This document shows, one piece after another, positions 11,061 to 21,265 of a stretch of 64,000 bases of DNA. This stretch comes from Acheta domesticus (lineage: Eukaryota > Arthropoda > Insecta > Orthoptera > Gryllidae). Numbering within the stretch: position 1 is the first letter of the stretch; each line of letters starts with the position of its first letter. The position numbers and the translations under genes are program-made. The stretch lies in contig JAHLJT010009436.1 of assembly GCA_031308135.1 (NCBI GenBank), positions 215,611,420-215,675,419 on the forward strand, written 5' to 3'. The notes below the pieces were generated by a model, which saw only the letters and a list, made by a program, of their open reading frames with translations, was not told the DNA's origin and ran no database searches.

Positions 11061-13444
11061 GTCACGGCGTGTTGGTCTCATTTATTGCGCGTTTAATGTT
11101 AATCGCTAAAGGATCTTTCGTTTCAGCCGTTTAGTCAGTTGTTTGGGATTTTTCAAATGGCAAGATTCGACGAGTATGGTCCACTGCATTTTATGCAATG
11201 CATATGTGTTTTAAATTGGGTAAATATTTACTCTGTAGTCTGAAAATAATGTTTTCGAAGTTTCTACGAAAAAAAAGTAAAAATTACTAGGATTTAGGGT
11301 GGCGTTTAATGAGGTGTATAACAATGCACTTCGAACATGAAATGGCAGACCATAAATAAATAGTATTTGTGAAAGGAATGTGGTTAACTTATATATTATG
11401 GTGTTTTCGTTAGAATTCATTCTGTAGTTAATTTCAACGTATTTTTCATCGTTAATAAAATGCCACAATATATTGCTATTTTCAAGATGCATAGAATAAA
11501 TAGTTTCTGGACTCATCAGCAATACGTCAGGTTACGCAGCAAATACATTAATGTTGATAGTACAGAGACAATTGCAATGTGAAGGAACAAAGCTTTTGGT
11601 TTCTCATAGTACGTTCTCTTCTAAAAAATGTTGTATACTTCCACATCCTTACTTCAACAACCCAAACGTAGTGTCAATACGGCTAGTTTTCACTGCGTTA
11701 TTTTCATCGTTATCGTCAACATGAAGATTCCGAGTAATGCACATTTGCATCTCTAACGTAAATTACAGAAACTGAAAAACCTATACAGGATTTTCGCCCA
11801 TGGAGCAGGCAGAAACACTGGGAGGGTGACTAGAGGGAACATGTACCGTGCAAGCAGCGTCCCACTTCCACGAGTACTTAATCCCCCATACTCTGACGCA
11901 TCGATGGAATGTACACTTTGTGCCGCATCATCCGCTTGCCACCAATTAACAGGCCACGCACATCACGCAGAAAACATTATTCTACGAATCCAAAGGTTTG
12001 CACTGAAATTGGGAGTAGCATAACCAATCTGATGATTTTGCCGAATTATTCAAAGTGTATACAACAAATTTCCAAGCTGCGAAATCAAGACGGTTCATCC
12101 GTTATTACACACGCCGAAAGGTGAGATTCTGAGAAATTTGCTAATGATCTGTGTTACGATACAGTGAATACAACCAAAGACCTTTGTGGCACTTCTGAAA
12201 ACCCCCCTTGTACTCCAAAAAGGAACGTTCTGTTAGCGAGGGCTGCTTTATTCAATTCTCGAGCACGCACTCACGAAGCGAAAGGTGTCAACAAAGTTTC
12301 TGCAACGCGAAAAACCCACCAGGCCTCGGGTGCTGTCCGGGAACACGAACGCTCTTCCTGAGTTGCGACGGGAGAGCACACGAGCTGCGATGAAACACCG
12401 GCAACGCTCATCTGTCCAAAAAAACAAAAAACTAACGACGAACCGATAAAATGCGCACTGCCTAACGAGGGTACTTTGAAGCCCGACACGTTTGACGCGA
12501 TGTAACCGTATTCGTATTGGAGAAATAAAACCGTTGGGCTCGTGGAGCCATCGGTTCTCTTTCGTCTGTATCGAGGAGCGCGCGCGCGCCGGTCGTCGGA
12601 TGGGGAAAAAAATCCAGCCGCGCCGGCCGCTGAAGCGCGAGCTATGTTTAGCGGCGTGCGGCGCGGGCGAGACGCGACATGCACGCCACGTGTGCGGGAG
12701 AAAAAGACGCGCTCGGCCGTTTAAAGCCCCACGACACGCCCCTACGCTTGCCAGCTCGCGTGGTGATGTTACCGACATCCATTACGTGCGAAAACTGATT
12801 GCAATTGTACGCGATGATTCTTTCGTCCTATTTTTGCGACTGATTCTTCCAAATCCGAGCGTATTTCATAAATGTCGATGCTTCTTACTTCAAATCGTTA
12901 TTATTACTTTTTATGATCACGCAAGAGAGAAATGCAATGAACATAAATTTAGAACTGCAGATACGAGATATATTCCATCAACGATGCCAGTTATCTATGA
13001 TAAACAAAATAGTGGCTAACTATTCTCAATGAATTGGAATTATTTTACCAAAAAATTGGTAGATTTCAATCCAACTATATTTTTTTCCAAAAGACACATT
13101 GCCATGACGTTCACATTTTCTGTTGGACGATAAAGCAAATTGCAATTTCATGCACGAAAACAGAAGCAATGCAATTGATTTCACTATCACACACGATGAA
13201 AAGCAGTATCACAATGATAAACACGAAAATACTTATATAAGCGTATAAAATGCTCATTTACTCCCGGGCTTTAGAAACATTTTTGAATCACATATTCAAA
13301 ACTAAGCAAACTCACAACTCACACGAACACGATAAAATAAGAACGTCATCACAAGAACGCAAATCCTCGCAATTTGGAAAACAAACGCAGTCGCGGAGTC
13401 ATCCCCAGCAGCAGGCGTCGTCCCACGTGCGAGCAGGTGGCTGT
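11061..13444. other. AT-rich sequence with a small GC patch; likely Sema-2a intron 1
   Basis: Mostly AT-rich. A CpG patch lies at 12560..12760, where opposing frames overlap without domains. If the exon at 13447..13606 is right, this stretch is the 5' part of its first intron, transcribed on the minus strand. No second semaphorin exon (sema-domain motifs) is recognisable in any frame here. Confidence 0.45.
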
Positions 13445-13446
13445 AC
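13445..13446 (-). other. Predicted 5' splice site of Sema-2a coding exon 1
   Basis: On the minus strand the exon ends AAAG and continues GTACAG, a reasonable match to the AG|GTRAGT donor consensus. Reading past it runs from a His/Lys-rich segment into unrelated residues, consistent with the coding exon ending here in phase 1. Confidence 0.65.
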
Positions 13447-13606
13447 CTTTGTGGTGCCGCAAGTGATGGCCCCCGCAGCACGGCTGCTCGTAGTAGAAGG
13501 CCCAGTGGTTGTCGTAGCCGGCGCGCACGGCGGTGAAGACGCCCAGCTCGGACAGCACGCACGCCACGAGGGCGAAGCGCAGCAGCGCCGACCGCCCGCG
13601 GGCCAT
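13447..13606 (-). CDS. Sema2a: Semaphorin-2A-like, first coding exon (partial gene)
   Basis: Class-2 semaphorins are secreted axon-guidance ligands of invertebrates that signal through plexin B. This exon would encode the N-terminus only: 53 codons plus one base. Residues 1-29 form a signal peptide: basic start MARGRSALLR, a hydrophobic stretch FALVACVLSELGVF, and a probable cleavage after AVRA. The mature start, GYDNHWAFYYEQPCCGG, matches the W-x-FYYE-x-PCC motif I know from the start of insect Sema-2a, just before the sema domain. The start codon is in a strong context (GTCGCCATGG). The His-rich tail HHLRHHK runs to the splice donor. No later exon is seen in the 13.4 kb towards position 1, so intron 1 is long. 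The match rests on a short motif recalled from the family. A related secreted semaphorin (Sema-2b type) is possible, and a chance match is less likely given signal peptide, donor and CpG island together. Confidence 0.75.
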
Positions 13607-14100
13607 GGCGACGCTCTGACGCCGCCTGCTGCTCCTCCTCTACGACGACGCTGGCCGCCGCATGGGTGGCGCCCGCAGGCCACAGCGCTCCCACTCGCGC
13701 ACGTGTCGCCGCGGCGACGCTGGCGTCGCGGCGTCAGTTCACCGGCCCGACCGACTCGATCGCTCGCTCACGCGCTCGCTCGCCCGCCCCGACCAGCCGA
13801 CTACCCGAAGGCCGTGCGCGGTCGCCACGGAGGTCGGCACCCCACTGGCGCGAGGGCCCGACGCTGTTGCCGCCGCCGCCGCCGCGGGCCCCGCGCCGCC
13901 GTCGCCGCCGCCGCCTCCGTCGCGGGACCCGAGCCCTGTTTCGGCGCGACCGCGAGGAGGCCCGAACGCTGCCGAAGCCACCGCGCACGCCCCGATGCTG
14001 TGCGCTTGCTCGCCGCCAGGCGCGCCGTTCGACGGGGCGGTAGTGTTGCTGCGGCGCGCGGCGGGAGAGGGTGTCCGGCGCGCTCTGTCGAAGGCGTATG
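13607..14100 (-). promoter_or_regulatory. CpG island, likely promoter/5' UTR of the semaphorin gene
   Basis: A dense CpG and GC block begins inside the coding exon and runs about 500 bp upstream of its ATG, ending abruptly at about 14100. It includes CCGCCGCCGCCGCC-type runs at about 13870..13920. No clear TATA box was found, as expected for a CpG-type promoter. The long plus-strand frame across it (283 codons) and several others on both strands are products of stop-poor GC sequence. The transcription start cannot be placed from sequence alone. Confidence 0.5.
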
Positions 14101-15054
14101 AGCCGCGAAATAATTACGCACCCGAGTGGCTTCATGCGATATTCTTCGCTTCGGAGGGAGTTCACTTAAAGACAAAAATTGAGGAAATTATTATCGTCAA
14201 TGTATGGAATGAACCTAGTCGGTTATTTATGAATATTTGAATTCAGAATGAATGTAGCCTCAAGGACGAAAAGTGAGACATAAAAAAAGGTTCTGGAATA
14301 TACATTTACCTCGTTACGAGCAGAAAATTGAAGCCTTTTTTTTACAATAAACGCAAATAAGGCTAGCGGAGGTATCAACAAAAATGCAGATTTATAATTA
14401 AACACAAATACCTGCAATTTAATAAGAACCAGTACTTTACAATTCATTTCCAAACATGGAGATCACGAATAAAGAAGGAACATGCACTGAGACGAAATGA
14501 AATTACGATAACAAAACGACGACAATGTTACGCTTTTCGTAGTTTCTGAGGCTCTATGGAATTTGAAAAATTGGGAGAAATTCTTAACATGTTTTTCAAA
14601 CAAACAAAATCACTAAAGAATTTGTATTATCCGTGATCAATCGACACAATGCAGTAATACCAAGTGCCTGGTCCAAAAACACAACTTTATTTTACTCAGT
14701 GGCATCAACAGTTTTTATTTTTAATTTCAAGAGATAAATAGTAGAAAACTCAAAGTACATTAATTTCTAAATTACCTTACAATATGTTCTTTGATTTCAT
14801 TCAACACAACTTATAGCACAATACACTTCGTTAGTTCAAAAAGCAGATTCACATAAATGCTGTCAGTTTATTGTCAATTTCGCGGACTTAATCGTTCAAT
14901 CTTCGATTTTTTCTTATTCTGAAGCCATTACAATATCCGATTCGGAGTTTTTCAAGATTATAAACGACCGAAAAGTCAAAAATTCAAAAACAAAACTTAA
15001 AGACAGACACATGTACTGTGAACATAAAATACGACGAGAATGTCCATTCGTCAA
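14101..15054. other. AT-rich non-coding stretch
   Basis: AT-rich sequence upstream of the semaphorin CpG island, with no coding frame of note and no repeat signature I can define. Confidence 0.4.
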
Positions 15055-15560
15055 TCTGCCACCCAATAGCGGAGGGCGCTTCGAATTACGCGGGGTGGGA
15101 AATCGGGCAGCGGGTTGCTCGGTGGTGGGTGGCGGCCGAAAACGCGGTTCTCGGGGCGCTTCGTAGAAAGCAGTAATCCCGGGGCGGCGGGGGGCGGGGC
15201 TGGCGGGGGCGGGAGCGGGGCCGGGAACTCGGAAAGCAAGTGGGCGCGGAGCTTTTCCCCGCCTCGGAGGCTCTCGGCGATCGGACCGCCTCCGCGCCGC
15301 CGGACTCTGCTTCCATTTAGCCGCATCGCCAAGACGGTGGGGGAGGGAAGGGGAGCGGGGAAGGAAGGGAGGGGCGGGGCGAGGCAGCTCGGAGGCGCTG
15401 TTAGCTGACCAAACAACCCATGGCGCGCGGGGCTTCTTGTCTCCCGCAAACAGACTTTACTAATGTGTGTTTTCCGAGGGTCCCGCCTGCGGGAGAGAGG
15501 GCACAGGGATGGTGGGATGGGGCGCGTGGAAGGCGGTGGGCATAGTTGGGAGTCGTGCGC
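15055..15560. other. GC-rich island
   Basis: A GC-rich block with G-rich plus-strand runs (GGGGCGGCGGGGGGCGGGG at 15180; GGGGGAGGGAAGGGGAGCGG at about 15339). A weak TATAAA-like string on the plus strand (AATATAAAGG at about 15564) follows it. The minus-strand frame is Pro-rich low complexity. This may be another regulatory island near the semaphorin gene, but no transcript evidence can be read from sequence. Confidence 0.45.
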
Positions 15561-16240
15561 GAGAATATAAAGGAGCGGAAGTTCAATGACGAACGTAGAG
15601 GGTAATGAGATAGTCAAATTGTGAAATCGTAGGGAAGAAATAAAGAAAGTAGTTGTGGAGATATAAAACTAGGAAAGACTGTGGGATTATCAGCCATTCG
15701 TGAAGTGTCTCAGACGACAAACAGAAAATAAACGGGTCAGGTTGGTTGTGTGAGGCTTGCGACTAAGAACAAAAAGGGGCTAAGATAAGGTAAGCTACAG
15801 GTACAACACAGTGTGAAAGAAATGGAAAGATAATGGTGGATTTAAGATATTAATAGAGGAGTAGAAAAATAAACTGTTGTATGGGCACCGAATTCAGCAG
15901 CTTAGAATGACAGATAAATAACAGAAGCTTAGAATGACAGACAAATAAATGTGAGGATACAAAAGAGGGAATGGAAGAGAGCGAGAGACAACTGCAACGA
16001 AGCTGAGAGAACGGAAGAAAGCGAAAACAACGCGTAATGATGAATACAGAAATGGAAAAGAGTGAAATGAAATAAGGAAAGAATAAGTATGTTAAGTGTA
16101 AAGAGTAAGCGTAAAATAAAGGCGAGAACTCTTGAAATAGTATGATGAAACGACGAGGAAACGAGAAGACAACGCAGCAGCAGAGATCGCAAAGCAGAGG
16201 CAGCGAACTTCCTCGTCGCTGCTATCTGTCATTACCGGAT
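15561..16240. other. Purine-rich stretch with a short direct repeat
   Basis: The plus strand is strongly A/G-biased. AGCTTAGAATGACAGA is repeated about 27 bp apart, at about 15900 and 15927. No gene is visible. Confidence 0.4.
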
Positions 16241-16249
16241 GTTTACCGG

Positions 16250-16505
16250 GGTTATGCAAATTCGGCGGCCGCGCCGGGCGGAGTCGGCCGGGCCGGGCCG
16301 GGCCGGGCCGCGCCGGGCTGGGCTGGGCTGGGCTGGGTCGGGTGCCGCGCCGCGGGCCTTCGCGTCGCGGCTTCTGATTTCTGGAGAAGCGACACGCAAC
16401 AAGAACTCGGATCCATCAAGAACAACTCGAGCGCGCCTGATTATCTTGCGCGAGCGTCGAGAACGCCATGGCGCGACGCTGCGGTCTCTTCGCCCTCTCG
16501 CCAAG
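16250..16505. repeat. GC island with (GGCCG)n to (GGCTG)n pentamer array
   Basis: At about 16288..16340 a run of GGCCG units changes into GGCTG units, forming a short pentanucleotide array within a CpG island. Single-base variation within the unit suggests local expansion of a variant. The Gly/Arg/Ala-rich frames across it are repeat translations. Confidence 0.55.
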
Positions 16506-16917
16506 AAGCAGCGGATCTGCTGACAAGTAGGTGAGAAAAATTAGCCTACAGGCCGTTCTTCCCGATTTCAAACAATAATACTAAAAAAATTTTAATTTAA
16601 CTTTAATATTCTGATAAAATTTTAAAATACAACTGGACTTCTGAAAAAATACTTGTTATGTAGAAAGTGGATGTACGTCTGTTTATATTAATGAAACCCT
16701 TTAATTTATTGAATATCCATTGTTCTATTTAGTTACATGGTTCCAGGGGGGGAAAGGAGGCGAAAGGTATCGTCCCAATGTTTTTGTGGAAATGAACAAG
16801 AGTTCGAAATCTGTCAGGCATTATTGTTTGTTTGTTGTCTTTCCTGTTTGCTTTTTGAGGAGGTAATCTTGATTTTTTAACCCAGATGCTTGCAATCACT
16901 GAAGAATTTAAAGAAAA
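16506..16917. other. AT-rich non-coding stretch
   Basis: AT-rich sequence between the GC island and the AAT microsatellite. No gene, RNA or element ends are seen. Confidence 0.4.
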
Positions 16918-17044
16918 TGCAATAATAATAATAATAATAATAATAATTAATAATAATAATAATTAATAATAATAATTAATAATAATAATTAATAATAATA
17001 ATTAATAATAATAATAATTAATAATAATAATTAATAATAATAAT
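16918..17044. repeat. (AAT)n microsatellite with a higher-order 13-bp pattern
   Basis: An uninterrupted (AAT)n run at the left gives way to repeated AATAATAATAATT units. The extra T recurs about every 13 bp, with some 16-bp spacings. The array is about 127 bp long and has clear edges. Confidence 0.9.
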
Positions 17045-17575
17045 GGAAATAATAATATTAAACAAATCTTTTGATCGGCCTCTTTACGAAACATTCCTCC
17101 AGAAATAAATTTTCTTGTCAACCAAAGAAGGTTCAAACAATTTCTTTAAACGATCTTGAAAGATGATAATCTTATGAAAAAAATTACCATGAGACTCACC
17201 GCAGTATAAAAATTCCAACATCGTCCGTCCTATACACCAGATGTGTGCCGCCACTTACAATCCCACTGGCGGCTGTCACGTCCTCCCATTTGAGCTTCCT
17301 GCTACTTCACGACAACTCCGAGTTTATTTTCACTCTAACTTCAGACACATACTGACACAGAGTTGTAACTCCGTGCGCGTTTACGTGCCACCCACCGAGG
17401 ACGACCTCACGTTCTTTGTCACGAGAAAGAAATTAACATCTCCGAATCTGATATTAAAATTTCTGGGGGGAAAAAAAAGAAAAGAAAAGGTGCGTGGGAG
17501 GGGAAAAAAACGACCTCTCGGAAAAGACATGAATATTTCCAGCGCTCCCCCTATGCACAGCCGCGAGGGACGCGC
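17045..17575. other. Non-coding stretch
   Basis: AT-rich to average composition. A 133-codon plus-strand frame at 17241..17642 ends in Lys/Arg low complexity and has no domain. I do not call it a gene. Confidence 0.35.
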
Positions 17576-17780
17576 GAACAAGCCACGCAAAAGCGGCACC
17601 TCATGCGGTGAAATCGCGAGGCGGGGCGGGGCGGGGCGGTAGGGGAGGGGCGGGGCGGGGAAGAGCGTTGGGGAGGGGCGGGGAGAGGCCATAGGCCATT
17701 CAGAGGTGGTGGCGGAGGCGCCGGCGGAAACACGAGCGAGGGCGGAGGGAAGGAACGTGTTAGAGGAATGACAAGGAAGC
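17576..17780 (+). repeat. G-rich GGGGC array (G-quadruplex-prone)
   Basis: GGCGGGGCGGGGCGGGGCGG at 17620 and a further GGGGCGGGGCGGGG at 17647 give several closely spaced G-runs on the plus strand, matching the G3+N1-7 quadruplex pattern. No coding function is seen. Confidence 0.6.
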
Positions 17781-18720
17781 CCCCCTGGAGATAGACACGG
17801 TAATGAAAGCTGCAATTGTAATACACGAGGTGGGTGCAATACAGTGGCGTTAGGGAAAAAGAGAGATAACGAATGGGGGGAGGGGGACTTTAGAAAGTGG
17901 CCAGTTTTTTTGTTGCATTTATCGCATTTAATGTGTTCGAGATGTTGTCTATGTGAATGCTGATGTCTGCTCCCGGGGAACAAAAATTAAATTTCCAGAA
18001 GTTACAGACAGAAGAGCCAATTACTTTTTCCACTAAGATGTTAAATTAAGCCCTTCAAGTTCTGAGAAAAAGCGGAGAAGGAAACATTGGAGTGTGTTCT
18101 TGAAAATACAGCTCACTCCAATTGATTACTGAAGTTGACGAACCTTGCTTACATCGAGTTTTAGTAATTTAAGAAATAAATAATTGGTAATCATTTTTGA
18201 CACCAGGTTTAAAATTTCTAATGAAATGTTTCTACTGATTTGCTCAGATAAATTAATTTCTCCTCTCTAATGCCGGAGGGGCTATTACATTCCGGGAATG
18301 ATTAAAAGACCACAGCTACGAGAGACATTTGTTTGTCATCCCAGCTACGTGATACTTTACCATATCTATACTCAAACCAGTGGCTCTGATATTGTCAAAA
18401 GTCACCACCACTACAATTGAAGCACCTTTAAAGCGAAAAATGTGAGTATAAAAAGTGCGCAGCAACGAATTTGAGGAAATGATTTAGTATTGTCGCCTCA
18501 TGAACTCCCAGTCTGTTCAGACAAAAATTTCTATAAATTTATAGCACGATCGCTCCACATTACTATGGCCGGATTTACACGTACGCGTATATATACAGCA
18601 CCTGGAGGATTTTTGTCTTGACATACCTAAGCATTATATACAGGAACGTCAGGGAAATTATGTGAAACCTACACCGAACCGATCAAGAAGCGCCACAAAG
18701 CGAGATAAAAATCTACGATC
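17781..18720. other. AT-rich non-coding stretch
   Basis: No gene, RNA or recognisable element. Small CpG patches only. Confidence 0.4.
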
Positions 18721-19598
18721 ATTCTCTCGCACAGCGCTTCCATATTCCCCTCCGCCGCCGCCCCTTCTACTCACCTTCCCCTTTCCCGTATCTCCTCTTC
18801 CTCCCCTCATTAGCTGCGATTAAAAATTCATCGCGACGCGCCCTCGGCCGCCACCGCTCCTCATCCCCCTCCCCCGCTCCCGCTCCCTAGTACCAGCATC
18901 CTCGCTGCAGCGACTTCCACAATCGACACCACTGCCTCAGCTGCCATCACCACGGTCAACCCCCCCTCCCCCGCTATCTCGGCCCTACCATCATTGTCTC
19001 TGTCTCAGTCATCGACGCGCCCCGTCACTGCCTAGATCTCGTACTCACCGCCGACATCGCTTCTACCACCAACGTCGTCAAAGCCTTCTCATCTCACTAA
19101 GCCCCTGATACTATTCCAACTATCACCATGATCATCGCAGCTACCAACATAATCATCGCTGACGCGGCCGTCTCCACCCACTCCCCCAATTCCGCCCCTA
19201 CTCCCACCGTCCCCGTCTCCACCATCGCGCCTACCCACCCGCACCTACCGCCGCCACCGCCACTGCCACTGCCTTCTCACCACACCCACAACCCTGATCC
19301 TCCCCTACTACCACCATCAACATCGCACCACCACCCTGACCACCACTACCGCCGCTACCCTATTTACCCCCCGATCCGTCCCTATTATCACCGGCACTTT
19401 CACCGTCATTACCACAATCACCACCGCTCCGCCGTTACCGCCTCCTCCCCCACCGCGGCTGCCACCTCCACCGTCGCCGCCGCATTCCGGACGATCGCGC
19501 GCGCTGTCCCCTTCCGAGTCCCGCTCCTCTCCTCCCCGCCCCTCCTCTCCTCTCTCCGCCTCGCGACGCCACGTCGCGCACCGACAAAGGGAACGTAA
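18721..19598. repeat. Pyrimidine-rich degenerate CCACCA/CATCAC minisatellite
   Basis: The plus strand is C/T-rich, with many CACCATCACC, CCACCGCC and TCATCGC variants. It resembles the reverse complement of the G-rich repeats at 829..1395 and 63780..64000. The 156-codon plus-strand frame (Pro/Ser/Thr/His-rich) is a translation of this low complexity, not a gene. Confidence 0.45.
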
Positions 19599-19990
19599 AC
19601 GGAGGGTGAGGACGGTTGGCGCGGGGCGCGCGGGGCGGCGCGGGGCGGCGCGGGGCGGCGCGGGGAGGGCCGGTTTCGGGGGAGGGGTGACAGGGGGCGG
19701 GGCGGGGCGGGGCGGCGCGGGTGGCGCGGGGAGGGCCGGTTTCGGGGGGGGTGACGGGGGGCGGGGTGGGGCGGGGGAGTGACGGGGGGCGGGGTGGGGC
19801 GGGGCGGGGCGGAGAAGGGGCGGGGCGGGGCGGGGTGGGGCGGGGCGGGGCGGGGCGCCTCGCCGCGGTATGTGAGCAGTGGACGAGCAGATTGCGCATA
19901 AATAAAGACCGCACCGGATCCCAACCGCCTGGAAAAGTGTGTGCGGTGGCCGCGCAGGCAAATCAGAGCGGCCGCGGCCGGACAAAGGAA
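19599..19990 (+). repeat. G-rich CpG island with local duplications
   Basis: The plus strand carries many GGGGCGGGGCGG runs with strong G-quadruplex potential. CGGGGAGGGCCGGTTTCGGG occurs at 19661 and again at 19727, a 66-bp shift. A GTGACGGGGGGCGGGGTGGG-type block is repeated about 28 bp apart at 19750 and 19778. The long Pro-rich frames on the minus strand are repeat translations. Confidence 0.65.
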
Positions 19991-21183
19991 TATTTTCGGT
20001 TCTTCAAACACGCGAGATGGTTGGGGAAACGTGGGAAGACCTTAGGGTGGAAGGAAATAAAAGAAAGAACGGGGAAAAAAAGGAAACGATTATTTCGGCC
20101 TTAACAGGGGGGAGAAAAGTACATAGCGTGAAGGGTAATTCGAGTTAAATACAATGTGAAAAAATCATTTACAGCTATTTGAAAGAGATTTATGACTGTT
20201 ATAATGACTGACATTTCGTTACATTCAATTTTACAAAATATGAATCGTTTAGACCTGTCACAAAATGTTTTCCAAAATGCCTCGGTGGAAAATAACATGG
20301 ACAAGTGAATTCCTATATTTTAAGAGAAACTGAACATTAATTGAATTTTATTCATACACTATTTCAGATAGATTTGCGAATATCAGATGAAGAAACAGTA
20401 ACGATTACAATATACCAGTATGATAAATTGCAATTTTTTAATCAAATAATTCAGATACGTATATGAAACACATACCATGAGTATTTTGTATGTTATTTTC
20501 TCTCTTATGTTGTTTTCTTGGTATCTTTTCAATATTTAAGGAATGTTATGTCTACATATAACTGATTTCTTCGACATGCTTATAATAAACAGGGTTTCGA
20601 ACTCTTTTCCTTAAACATCAACTGTTCCCAATGAAACACGTCGATCATCACGATATCTATCAAGCACTAGTTTCTTCAGACAGGTTACTCCCTGCGCGCA
20701 TCGTCCGCTTCCTTTGTAGAGTAAACCGGCGCTCCTTCGTTTCGAGATATCGGCTATCTATCAATCGATTGGACAGGAACAGTCGCGCAGCTCGTCGACA
20801 GAAATCCGTCTGGCAGACAAAGCCTTCGAGTGCCACAGCATCCGCCGCCTCCACAGCCTCCACCCATCCCGTGGATCTGGCAGCGCCGACGCCATTTGCA
20901 TGAGAATCGAAAAAGTGGAGCGCGCCACCATCGGGAGTTCGAGTGCGCTCAAGACAACGCCCACGTATGACGGCCCCCGCGTGTCGCCCGCCGCTCTCAG
21001 GAAAAAATACTTGTTCGCGGCCAACAGATTTCTATTCGCTGCATGCAGGCAGTTGCTGAAAAACTACTCGTAGATGTATTAGGCTTGTTGCAGGAATGTG
21101 GTTGCTTATTTCATGAATGCATACACAATTCACTTAAATAGCAATCAGTTCTATTTAATATTTCACTAATTACATTTGTTAAA
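19991..21183. other. Non-coding stretch
   Basis: AT-rich at 20100..20600, with a modest CpG-containing patch at 20680..21030. No frame shows a known domain. Confidence 0.35.
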
Positions 21184-21265
21184 AATATCGGTCACCCCGA
21201 CCGGGATTCGAGCCCTCTGGTTTACGCCTAGCTGCACTGATCACTAAGCTACTGAGTTAACCAAT
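21184..21265 (-). repeat. tRNA-like SINE head fragment
   Basis: On the minus strand a box A-like TAGCTTAGTGA (21241..21251) is followed by a box B match GGCTCGAATCC (21204..21214), at a spacing typical of tRNA-derived promoters. The acceptor stem is not paired, so this is not an intact tRNA. It differs from the SINE family at 42154..42718. Its body could not be delimited. Confidence 0.55.

Noticed and set aside
1..13444. Search for a second semaphorin exon on the minus strand
   Set aside because: No frame shows the expected sema-domain start (a Tyr-rich strand followed by a 'L.VGA..R.FRLNL'-type motif), so the next exon is taken to lie outside the window.
13250..14101. 283-codon plus-strand open frame, the longest in the window
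   Set aside because: It lies antisense to the semaphorin exon and its CpG island and is Arg/Ala/Pro low complexity beyond the first 60 residues. It is a shadow of GC-rich sequence.
19317..20011. Overlapping Pro-rich minus-strand frames of 159-222 codons
   Set aside because: Three frames of the same strand all look alike, because they translate GGGGC runs.
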